Under the pieces are notes generated by a model. The model was given only the letters and a program-made list of their open reading frames with translations, was not told the DNA's origin and did not search any database. Below are positions 40,889 to 48,559 of a DNA stretch of 64,000 bases, piece by piece. How positions within the stretch are numbered: the first letter of the stretch is position 1; every line of letters starts with the position of its first letter. Location of the stretch: positions 62,001 through 126,000 of the forward strand of contig NZ_JACJVO010000025.1 in NCBI RefSeq assembly GCF_014212055.1, in the 5' to 3' direction. The translations under genes and the position numbers were made by a program. This DNA comes from Cohnella zeiphila. GTDB taxonomy: Bacteria > Bacillota > Bacilli > Paenibacillales > Paenibacillaceae.

Positions 40889-42757
40889 ATGCTTCGCGCT
40901 TTGATCCGCTCTTTTTTTCAAGCTCAAATCCGGATTCTGAGGCGCTTCACGGTCAAGCGAAGGCTGTTCCTCACGTTCCTGATCATCTCCGTCGCACCGC
41001 TCGCCATCGTGGCGACGGTGTCTTTTTACTATTCTTACCGGGATGCGACCCAGAAAATCGAAACGTTCTCGATGCAGATCATTCATCAGGTCGAGATCAA
41101 CGCGGACGCGGTCGTCTCCGATTACGAGACGCTGCTGCAGACCGTCGTCAACGAGGATGTCGTGCAGACGGACCTGAAGGGAGCGGCCGAGCTGGACAAG
41201 CTGGGCCAATACCGGCTGGACGACGAGCTCAAGCGGATGCTGAACGTGAAAATGATGAACAATCTCGCGGTGACCGGCATCTCCGTTGCGCTGCTCGACA
41301 ATCAATACAGCATGTTCGTCGGCAACCGGATGGTGCCGCCGGCATACGCCGGCACGCGGCTTTACCGGGAGACGCTGAACCGCGCGGACGGGGGATTCAC
41401 CTGGCTGCCGCCCCATCTGAACGAAGTCGCGGGCTTCTTCCAGACCGGAGAGAAGGTGCTGACGCTGTCCGTTCCGATCAAGGACCGTTGGCGGGGCACG
41501 AACTTCGGCATCGCCGCGCTTGCCGTCAAGCCGGCCGCGTTCCACCCGATCCTGTCCACGCTCGGAGCGTCGGAGCAAGGGAAGGTGTTCATTCTCGACG
41601 AGAACGGGGTGGTGATCTACAGCGAAGAGGAAGGACAATGGGGCGAGCCGCTTCCCGATCCGAAGCTGACCGTCGCCTTGTCCAAGCAATCGGCCGACAA
41701 CGCCCATTTCGATTACCGGTCCGACGACGGGCGGAAATATTTGATGTCGTTCACCCGCATGAAAAGCACCGGCTGGACCGTTGTCAACCAAGTTCCTTAT
41801 CCCTATTTGATGCACAGTACCTGGAGAATTTTGACCTTTACGATCGTCACGGCCGCTTTCTTCCTGCTGCTGTCGGCGTATATCGCCGCCTTGGTGTTCA
41901 ACAGCATCTTCAGCGGCATTTACCGGCTGATGCGTTCGATGCGCAGCCTGGAGAAAGGCGATTTTCAACTGACGAATCTCGAACCGACGGGCAAGGACGA
42001 GATTCAGCGGCTGACCTCATCATACGACCGGATGGTGGATCGCTTGAACGACGTCATCAACGAGCTGTACCGGGAGAAGGTCGTTCAACAGGAGATGCAG
42101 ATCAAGGCGCTGAAGGCGCAGATCAATCCCCATTTCCTGTACAACACGCTGGAGACGATCTCCAGCCTGGCGAAAATTCACGGCGTTCGCGACATCAGCC
42201 GGATGACCGCTTCGCTCTCCCACATTTTCCGCTACAGCATCACCGGAGAGGAGGACATCGTTCCGCTCCGGTACGAAATTCGCAGCGTGGAGCATTATTT
42301 GCGCATCATTCAAGTGCGGTACGGGGACCGGATGACATTCCGGATCGACGTGCCGGAGCCGCTCTTGGAGCGCAAAGTGTTGAAGCTGATTCTCCAGCCG
42401 CTCGTGGAAAACGCGGTTCAGCACGGAATCGAGCCGAAGACGGAGCCCGGACAAGTGAGCGTGACCGCTTCCCTGGAAGACGGCAAGCTTCGGCTGACGG
42501 TGGCGGACGACGGCGTGGGCATTCCCACCGACCGGCTGATGGAGCTTCAATGGCAGCTGGAAAGCTCGGGGGAAGCGCCTCGTTCATCATCGGCGGGTTC
42601 GGGCGGCATCGGGCTGTTAAATGTAAAGGAGAGGCTATGGCTGGCTTATCGGGAAGAGGCTTCGTTCCGGCTAGAGAGCGCGGAGGGCAAAGGAACGGCG
42701 ATTGAATTGACGCTGCCGGTCGAGAACCGCAACGAGACCTTTAGCGAAGGAGGATGA
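40889..42757 (+). CDS. system 2: sensor histidine kinase, YesM type
   Basis: A 622-residue membrane sensor kinase with a first transmembrane segment near 28-50 (RLFLTFLIISVAPLAIVATV), an extracellular dCache-like sensor of about 260 residues, a second transmembrane segment near 315-340, HAMP (DEIQRLTSSYDRMVDRL), H box KAQINPHFLYNTLETI, N box QPLVENAVQHGI, and G boxes DDGVGIPTD and GGIGLLNVKERL. Catalytic motifs are intact. ATG 40889 is 7 nt after GGGGAGG (40875-40881); the upstream starts at 40853 and 40883 lack correct spacing. It overlaps the frame of the regulator gene region at its end, which begins 5 bp after the stop, so the pair is co-expressed. Confidence 0.92.
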   Translation: MLRALIRSFFQAQIRILRRFTVKRRLFLTFLIISVAPLAIVATVSFYYSYRDATQKIETFSMQIIHQVEINADAVVSDYETLLQTVVNEDVVQTDLKGAAELDKLGQYRLDDELKRMLNVKMMNNLAVTGISVALLDNQYSMFVGNRMVPPAYAGTRLYRETLNRADGGFTWLPPHLNEVAGFFQTGEKVLTLSVPIKDRWRGTNFGIAALAVKPAAFHPILSTLGASEQGKVFILDENGVVIYSEEEGQWGEPLPDPKLTVALSKQSADNAHFDYRSDDGRKYLMSFTRMKSTGWTVVNQVPYPYLMHSTWRILTFTIVTAAFFLLLSAYIAALVFNSIFSGIYRLMRSMRSLEKGDFQLTNLEPTGKDEIQRLTSSYDRMVDRLNDVINELYREKVVQQEMQIKALKAQINPHFLYNTLETISSLAKIHGVRDISRMTASLSHIFRYSITGEEDIVPLRYEIRSVEHYLRIIQVRYGDRMTFRIDVPEPLLERKVLKLILQPLVENAVQHGIEPKTEPGQVSVTASLEDGKLRLTVADDGVGIPTDRLMELQWQLESSGEAPRSSSAGSGGIGLLNVKERLWLAYREEASFRLESAEGKGTAIELTLPVENRNETFSEGG

Positions 42758-42762
42758 GAGCC

Positions 42763-44367
42763 GTGTATCGCGTTCTGATCGTGGAGGACGAACAGATTAT
42801 CCGGGAAGGGTTCAAGCGAACGATCGAATGGGAGAGCTTCGGGCTGGAGATCGTCGGCGAGGCGAAGGACGGGGCGGACGGGCTGGCGCTCGCGCGGCTG
42901 CTTCGCCCGCACCTGATCTTCGCCGACGTCCGGATGCCGGGGATGGACGGGCTGGCCTTCGCAGAGCAAGCCGTCAAGCTGCTCCCGGACGCGAAGATCG
43001 TCATCGTCAGCGGCTACAAGGACTACGAATACTTCCGTCAATCGCTGCAGCTCGGTCTGTTCGACTATCTTCTGAAGCCGGTGGAAGAGGAGGAGCTGAT
43101 CCGGGTCGTGGAAAATGCGGTGGCCAGGCTCGACGAACTTCAGACCTCCCGGAGGCGCGAGATCGAGGCGTCGTCCCGTCTGCGCAAAAGCGAAAGCGTC
43201 CTTCATCATGTTCTGCTTAGCCGGCTGACGGAAGGGGATCTGTCCCCGCTGCGCGAATCGATGCCGGATCCGTACTTGCAGGAAATCGCGTACGACCGGT
43301 ATGCCGCCGCGGTTCTGCGTATCGACAACTACGGAGAATTGGCCGAAGGCGTCTACGCGGGAGACGAGGAGGCGCTGCTGTTCACCGCCGTCAACATCTG
43401 CGAGGAATCCGTCGGCGCGGATACGGTCGTCTTCCGCCAGCTCGGCTTGAAAAAGCAGATTACGCTGTTGCAGGGGAGCGCGGGGACCGGCAGCGGGCAG
43501 GATCTCGGGGAATTCCAAGCGGAGTGCGCCGGGCTGCTGGAGAATTTCAAGCGTTTCGGCAAATTCCGAATCAGCCTGGGGCTGGGCCGTTCGCACGAAG
43601 GATGGGACGGCATCCACCGCTCGTATGCCGAAGCGTGCGAGGCGGCGGAGCGGACGACGTTCCGGTCCGGCAGCCTGCTCATCGTCCCTGCGGAAGCGGC
43701 GGAACGCGGACCGGAGCCTCGGCTGGCGACCGCCGAGTTCGAGGAGCTGTTCCAATCCGCTTGCAGGCAGAGGGACGCGAAGAAAGCCGCCGCCCTGCTC
43801 GACGCGGCGCTGCGTTCTCCGGAAGCGGAAGAAGCGACCCGGGGGCAAGTGTACGCCTTCGCCGCGAGAATGCTCGATCTCGCGGACCATGCGGCTCGCA
43901 CAGGCTCCCCAGCGCTGGAGCGGGACGTTCCCTACCTGTTCGAACGGTTCCGGGTAAGGACGCTCGACGATTTGCCGCAGATCCGCGGGTGGCTTTTCGA
44001 GGAGCTGGCCAAGCTGCTGAGCCGGGGCAATCCGATCTATTCGGATCCGCGGGCGCTGATCCGCGATTTGAAGGAGTACGTGGCCCGACATTTCACGTCC
44101 GAGGAAATCACGCTGGGCATGCTCTCTTCCAAGTTCGGCATGAATATCTACCAGATCTGCCGCCTGTTCAAAAGCGAGTTCGGGACGAATTTCCACGTGT
44201 TCCTGACCGAACTGAAGATGGAGAAGGCGAAGGATTATTTGCGCGGCAGCGCCATGCCCGTTCAGGATATCGCCTTCCTGGTCGGATACAAGGAGACGAA
44301 ATACTTTTTCAAAGTGTTCAAGAAGCACGTAGGTCTCACGCCGTCGGAATACCGCAGCCAAGCTTAG
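42763..44367 (+). CDS. system 2: response regulator, YesN type (REC + AraC)
   Basis: A 534-residue response regulator. Receiver domain 1-120 with E8/D9, phosphoacceptor D55 in IFADVRMPGMDG and K in YLLKPVE; AraC-type DNA-binding domain at about 430-534 (EEITLGMLSSKFGMNIYQIC, VGYKETKYFFKVFKKHVGLT). The GTG at 42763 (MYRVLIVEDE) is 9 nt after AAGGAGG (42747-42753), whereas ATG 42754 follows that site directly with no spacer; I prefer GTG. The gene is the last of its operon, followed by 538 bp of repeats and then importer C, its likely target. Confidence 0.92.
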   Translation: MYRVLIVEDEQIIREGFKRTIEWESFGLEIVGEAKDGADGLALARLLRPHLIFADVRMPGMDGLAFAEQAVKLLPDAKIVIVSGYKDYEYFRQSLQLGLFDYLLKPVEEEELIRVVENAVARLDELQTSRRREIEASSRLRKSESVLHHVLLSRLTEGDLSPLRESMPDPYLQEIAYDRYAAAVLRIDNYGELAEGVYAGDEEALLFTAVNICEESVGADTVVFRQLGLKKQITLLQGSAGTGSGQDLGEFQAECAGLLENFKRFGKFRISLGLGRSHEGWDGIHRSYAEACEAAERTTFRSGSLLIVPAEAAERGPEPRLATAEFEELFQSACRQRDAKKAAALLDAALRSPEAEEATRGQVYAFAARMLDLADHAARTGSPALERDVPYLFERFRVRTLDDLPQIRGWLFEELAKLLSRGNPIYSDPRALIRDLKEYVARHFTSEEITLGMLSSKFGMNIYQICRLFKSEFGTNFHVFLTELKMEKAKDYLRGSAMPVQDIAFLVGYKETKYFFKVFKKHVGLTPSEYRSQA

Positions 44368-44461
44368 GAGCGCATCGAATGTCGACGTTAGGCCGGACCC
44401 GTCTCGGATTGGTCCCCCGGCTGACTTTGCGGCACGGCGGGGTGTGCTCCGGGCTCACGTG

Positions 44462-44671
44462 CTAACGAAACGTACAAATCTTAACGCCCCGATATCGGTG
44501 CTTCGGCGAGTCTAACGAAACGTAAAGACGCTATTTGCCCCATTGGCAGGCAAAAGACACCTGAATTCAAGGAATAGCATCTCTGAGTTTCGTTACAATT
44601 TCAAACCTTCCCATTACAGGCCAATAAGCTCTCTTGGTTTCGTTGCGCCTACCCTCTGGGATTCGTTAGCG
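44462..44671. repeat. TAACGAAAC repeat cluster with 50-bp period
   Basis: CTAACGAAACGTA stands at 44462 and again at 44512. In the opposite orientation GTTTCGTTAC (from 44587), GTTTCGTTGC (from 44637) and a shorter GATTCGTTAG (from 44660) follow. Aligned on one strand the best copies read TAACGAAAC, six to seven variable bases, then a GCTATT-GCC-like tail. Direct copies in each orientation are exactly 50 bp apart. Nothing else coding is seen in 44368-44905. Confidence 0.75.
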
Positions 44672-44739
44672 CTCACTCTCTCCTCTCGAAGGCCGTCGGC
44701 CGGACGCCTGCCAACCGACGAATTCCCGACTTGCTCCAG

Positions 44740-44785
44740 CCCCTTCTTCCGCGAACCGCCGGTTCCGGGAGAAGGGGTTCTTCTT
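44740..44785 (+). terminator. hairpin terminator upstream of operon C
   Basis: CCCCTTCTTCC (44740-44750) pairs with GGAGAAGGGG (44768-44777), an inner GAACC/GGTTC stem closes the loop, and the 3' side continues TTCTTCTTT. It is 370 bp after the regulator gene, so it would end read-through before the promoter of operon C. Confidence 0.6.
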
Positions 44786-44851
44786 TGCGCCGCGCGCAAA
44801 AAGTTCCACCCGATTCGGCAACGGCGTCGGATTATGGCGGCGGCGGCCCGA

Positions 44852-44860
44852 TGCTAAGAT
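44852..44860 (+). promoter_or_regulatory. extended -10 of operon C
   Basis: TGCTAAGAT (TGC before TAAGAT, 44855-44860) lies 46 bp before the chosen start of the first permease. The region upstream has no convincing -35, consistent with activation by the response regulator. Confidence 0.5.
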
Positions 44861-44905
44861 GGGGACATGAACGAACCGGATGGCAAGGCAGAAAGGAAGA
44901 TCCGC

Positions 44906-45817
44906 ATGAAGCGCGCAGACCCGAGCGTTCGAGGCGGCCGGTTGGACCGATGGGCGCCGATCGTCTTCACCGCTCCGACGTTGCTCTTTATCGTAACGCT
45001 GATGGTGTTCCCGTTTTTTTATTCCATTTACTTGAGCTTGCTGAAGTACAAGCTGACGCTTCCGGCCGCGAGCATCCATTTTGCCGGCCTCGACAATTAC
45101 CGTTACATGCTGCACAACGCGAGTTTCCTGAGAGCGACGGAGTGGACGTTCGTCTTCTCCGTCATCGCGGTCGCGGTCGAAGTGACGCTCGGGATGATCA
45201 TGGCCTTGACGCTGAGCAGCACGGCGTTCGGCAACCGGACGGCGGTGTTCAAGAGCTTGTTCATCATGCCGCTCATGCTTGCGCCGATCGTCTCCGCGAA
45301 GATCTGGTCGCTGCTGTTCCAGGTCATCTACGGCCCGATCAATTACGTTCTCTCCTCGCTCGGTGCAGGCCGGGTCAGTTGGAGCGGGGAGCCGCTGCCG
45401 GCGAAGCTGTCGATCATTCTGGTCGACATCTGGCAGTCGGCGCCGTTCTGCATGCTGATCCTGCTGGCCGCTCTCAAGACGGTGCCGAAGGAATTGACCG
45501 AGGCGGCGGCCATCGACGGAGCCGGGCGATTCGGCAGTTTTTTCAAAGTGACGCTGCCGCAGATCCGCCATTTTCTGGCGCTCGTCGTCTCCATTCGAAT
45601 CATGGACGCGCTTCGCGTGTTCGACAGCGTCGTCGCCCTGACGAACGGGGCGCCGGGAGAGTCGACCGAGACGCTCGCCACCGTCACGTACAAAACGGCG
45701 TTCCGCTATGCGGATATCGGCGCGGGCTCGGCGGGTTCCATTCTTTATTTCCTGTTTATCGTCGTCTTCTCCCTGCTTGCCTTCGTCTTCCTGCAGCGCA
45801 AGCCGGACCGGAGCTAA
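44906..45817 (+). CDS. importer C: ABC permease, MalF/UgpA type
   Basis: Membrane subunit of a CUT1 carbohydrate importer, 303 residues, six transmembrane segments starting APIVFTAPTLLFIVTLMVFP. The EAA loop is TEAAAIDGAGRFGSFFKVTLP. It is closer to MalF/UgpA than to LplB, unlike importers A, B and E. The open frame starts at ATG 44867, but that ATG lies 6 bp after the -10; ATG 44906 with AAAGGAAG at 7 nt is preferred. The second permease begins 15 bp after its stop. Confidence 0.9.
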   Translation: MKRADPSVRGGRLDRWAPIVFTAPTLLFIVTLMVFPFFYSIYLSLLKYKLTLPAASIHFAGLDNYRYMLHNASFLRATEWTFVFSVIAVAVEVTLGMIMALTLSSTAFGNRTAVFKSLFIMPLMLAPIVSAKIWSLLFQVIYGPINYVLSSLGAGRVSWSGEPLPAKLSIILVDIWQSAPFCMLILLAALKTVPKELTEAAAIDGAGRFGSFFKVTLPQIRHFLALVVSIRIMDALRVFDSVVALTNGAPGESTETLATVTYKTAFRYADIGAGSAGSILYFLFIVVFSLLAFVFLQRKPDRS

Positions 45818-45832
45818 CGGAGGTTCATCGCG

Positions 45833-46663
45833 ATGAAAAAGAATACGGAAAAAACGGTCGTCTCCATCTTGCTCGGGCTTTTCGCCCTCTACTTTTTGTT
45901 CCCGATCTATTGGACGCTTACGACTTCGATCAAACCGAAGGGGTCGATCATCAAGCTGCCGCCGGAATGGTTCCCTCACCGCTTTACGTGGTCGAACTAT
46001 GCGGAGGTGTTCTCCCAGAACCACATCGGCCGGGTGTTCCTGAACAGCCTCCTGGTCGCTTCGGCCACGACCGCCGTCACGGTGCTCGTCACCGCGCTCG
46101 GCGGCTACGGCTTCTCGCGGTTCCGCTTTAGCGGGCGCAACCTGTGGATCTATACGACGATCGTCGTGCGGATGATTCCGGGCCTGCTGCTGATCATTCC
46201 TTATTACTTGATGTTCCAAAAAGCCGGCCTGCTCGACTCGCTGACCGGGCTGGTCATCGTCTACGTCACCGCCGCCATCCCGCTGGCGATCTACCTGTTC
46301 ATCGGCTTCTACAACGAGATGCCGGCGGAGATCTTCGAATCGGCCCGCATCGACGGCTGCTCGGAGTATGGCACCTTCCTGCGGATCGCGCTGCCGCTCG
46401 TCGTCCCGGGCATCGTCGTCACCTCCATTCTCGTCTTTATGGGAGCGTGGAACGAGTTTTCGCTTTCCCTCATATTGACCTTCTCGGACGACAAAAAGCT
46501 GCTGCCGCTGGCCATCAGCAGCCTGGTCCAGACGCAGAAGGACACGCCCCTCGGCACGCTGGCCGCGGCGGGAACGCTCGCGATGCTTCCGGCGATCGCG
46601 CTGTCTCTGACGACCCAGAAATATATCGTCGACGGCTTTACGGCCGGAGCGGTGAAAGGATGA
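45833..46663 (+). CDS. importer C: ABC permease, MalG/UgpE type
   Basis: Second membrane subunit of importer C, 276 residues. Family signatures: FLFPIYWTLTTSIKPKGSII near the N-terminus, MIPGLLLIIPYYLMFQKAGL, the EAA loop FESARIDGCSEYGTFLRIAL (E-S variant), and the C-terminal IVDGFTAGAVKG. Six transmembrane segments are apparent. ATG 45833 follows GGAGGTTCATCGCG. The binding-protein gene follows after about 100 bp, so the order in this operon is permease, permease, lipoprotein. Confidence 0.92.
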   Translation: MKKNTEKTVVSILLGLFALYFLFPIYWTLTTSIKPKGSIIKLPPEWFPHRFTWSNYAEVFSQNHIGRVFLNSLLVASATTAVTVLVTALGGYGFSRFRFSGRNLWIYTTIVVRMIPGLLLIIPYYLMFQKAGLLDSLTGLVIVYVTAAIPLAIYLFIGFYNEMPAEIFESARIDGCSEYGTFLRIALPLVVPGIVVTSILVFMGAWNEFSLSLILTFSDDKKLLPLAISSLVQTQKDTPLGTLAAAGTLAMLPAIALSLTTQKYIVDGFTAGAVKG

Positions 46664-46766
46664 AGCCGGGAAGGAGAGGGGGTGACGGCCGGGACGCACC
46701 TTGGCGGAGGCGGTTGTGGCAGCGGCAAGAAAAGTTTAGGATTCCATTAGGGGGTATAACGAAACC

Positions 46767-48245
46767 ATGTTGAACGCCAATCAAAAGAAAACGCGCGCCG
46801 TGCTGGGCATGGGCTTTGCCGCCGTTCTCGTACTGTCGGGATGTTCGGGCGGGAACAACAACGATAATGCGGCTTCGGCCGGAGCCTCGGGCTCCGCGTC
46901 GGCATCTCCTTCGGGCACGGGAAGCGCGGTCCAAGTGGACGGGCCGACGGTATACGGCATCAAGCTGCAGGATATGGACGCCGGCGGCACGCTGAAAGGG
47001 CAGTACAAGGGCCAGAAAATCGTCGTCGCCACGATGGCCGGAGATACGGAGAAAGCGCTCAAGGACGCCGCTCCTTATTTCGAGAAGGTTTCGGGCGCGA
47101 CGGTCGAGGTGCAGAGCTTCCCGGCGGAATCCTACATGGAGAAGATCCAGCTGGATCTGCAGACGAACCATTCCTTCGACTCCGTCGTCATGCCGGTCGC
47201 GCTGATCCACGGATACGCGGAAGGCGGGCTGGTTCAAGACCTGAAGCCGTACATCGACAACAAGGACCTCGTCAGCCCGAATCTGGACCTGGACGACTTC
47301 ATCCCGAGCTTGCTCGACATCTACGGCAATTACAAATCCAAGCTGGTCGCGCTTCCGTACAAGCCCGACGCGCAAATTTTCTTCTACCGGAAAGATCTGT
47401 TCGAGGATCCCAAGCTTCAGGCGAGCTTCAAAGCGAAGACGGGCCACGATCTGAAAGTGCCGGAAACGCCGGACGAGATGGCCGAGGCGGCCGCATTCTT
47501 CACCAAGAGCCTCAACCCGGATTCGCCTGTCACCTACGGCTACAGCACGATGGCGGACAACACGTCCAGCCGGTGGATCTGGACGAACCGGCTCGCCGCG
47601 TTCGGCGGCAAAGACGTGGACAAAGATTTCAAGCCGGCGTTCAATAACGAAGCGGGGCTCAAGGCGCTCCAGTTCGCGAAGCAGCTGACGCAGTATGCGC
47701 CCAAAGAACTGCTGACGCTCGGCTGGGACGAGGCCAATACGCTGTTCGCGAACGGCGAGGCGGCCATGATGGAGCAGTGGCCGGGACTGATGCAGACGGT
47801 CGAAGCGGACGGCTCCAAGGTGAAGGGGAAAGTCGGCTACGCGGTAACGCCGGGAGGAGCGCCGACGATGGGCGGCTGGTCGATCGCCATGACCTCCTCC
47901 ACCAAAAACGCGGACTTGACCTATAAGTTCATCGAATACGTCACTTCCAAAGACATGGAAGTGCTGAAGATTCAAGACAAGATGGACCCGACCCGCACGT
48001 CCAACTACATGAGGCCCGAGCTTCAGCAGCAGTTCCCGATGTATCAGACGCTGCTCGATTCGTTGACCAAGGGCAAGATCATGGCCGACCCCGACGTGCC
48101 TTACGTCTCGCCGAAGCTGGACGACATCATGGAGCAGGCGGTGCAGTCCGTGCTGCGGGGAGAACTGGATCCGCAGAAGGCGCTCGGCATCATGGAGAAG
48201 AGCTTTAACGAGGAGATTCAAGGAGCCAGCATTACGGCCGGTTAA
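46767..48245 (+). CDS. importer C: sugar-binding lipoprotein (MalE/UgpB type)
   Basis: Extracellular binding lipoprotein of importer C, 492 residues, family 1. The signal peptide ends in the lipobox VLSGC with cysteine at residue 26, followed by an Asn/Ala/Ser/Gly linker to about residue 60. Typical motifs are VEVQSFPAESYMEKIQLDL, LVALPYKPDAQIFFYRKDLF, ANTLFANGEAAMMEQWPG and the C-terminal LRGELDPQKALGIMEKSFNE. The ribosome site (GGGGG) lies 12 nt upstream of ATG 46767, longer than usual. It is the last gene of operon C and is followed by two hairpins; no enzyme gene is attached. Confidence 0.92.
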   Translation: MLNANQKKTRAVLGMGFAAVLVLSGCSGGNNNDNAASAGASGSASASPSGTGSAVQVDGPTVYGIKLQDMDAGGTLKGQYKGQKIVVATMAGDTEKALKDAAPYFEKVSGATVEVQSFPAESYMEKIQLDLQTNHSFDSVVMPVALIHGYAEGGLVQDLKPYIDNKDLVSPNLDLDDFIPSLLDIYGNYKSKLVALPYKPDAQIFFYRKDLFEDPKLQASFKAKTGHDLKVPETPDEMAEAAAFFTKSLNPDSPVTYGYSTMADNTSSRWIWTNRLAAFGGKDVDKDFKPAFNNEAGLKALQFAKQLTQYAPKELLTLGWDEANTLFANGEAAMMEQWPGLMQTVEADGSKVKGKVGYAVTPGGAPTMGGWSIAMTSSTKNADLTYKFIEYVTSKDMEVLKIQDKMDPTRTSNYMRPELQQQFPMYQTLLDSLTKGKIMADPDVPYVSPKLDDIMEQAVQSVLRGELDPQKALGIMEKSFNEEIQGASITAG

Positions 48246-48435
48246 GCAAAGGGAGCGGATCGAGACGGTTCGAGACGAAGATCCGTCCGAACGGAAGAAG
48301 AACAAGAGAAGCCCCGATCCGATAGGAACGAACGTCGAGTCTTGGAAGGCGTACGGGTACTGATAGAAGCGGAGGCGCCGGACGGGATTCCCGCCCGGCG
48401 CCTTCGACAAGAGCTTCCTGCGCGAAAGTCCATCG

Positions 48436-48461
48436 CCCGATCCATTGCGGATCGGGTTTTT
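48436..48461 (+). terminator. Rho-independent terminator after operon C
   Basis: CCCGATCC (48436-48443) pairs with GGATCGGG (48449-48456), followed by TTTTT. A second strong hairpin without T run (GGCGCCGG 48374-48381 with CCGGCGCC 48395-48402) lies just upstream. No gene is seen in 48246-48559. Confidence 0.88.
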
Positions 48462-48481
48462 CGCGTTTTCGGGGGGCGGTC

Positions 48482-48510
48482 TGCCTAAAGCTGCCGCCAT
48501 CTGCTAAAAT
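48482..48510 (+). promoter_or_regulatory. promoter of two-component system 3
   Basis: An extended -10 TGCTAAAAT (-10 TAAAAT, 48505-48510) has a poor -35 (TGCCTA, 48482-48487) at 17 bp. Confidence 0.5.
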
Positions 48511-48559
48511 AAGAATATTTCTTCGGCTTTTGTTGAGGCCGCGGCGCGGGAGGGGTATG

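Noticed and set aside
40846..42705. 619-codon open frame on the plus strand
   Set aside because: Out-of-phase shadow of the system 2 kinase, whose own frame has all expected kinase motifs.
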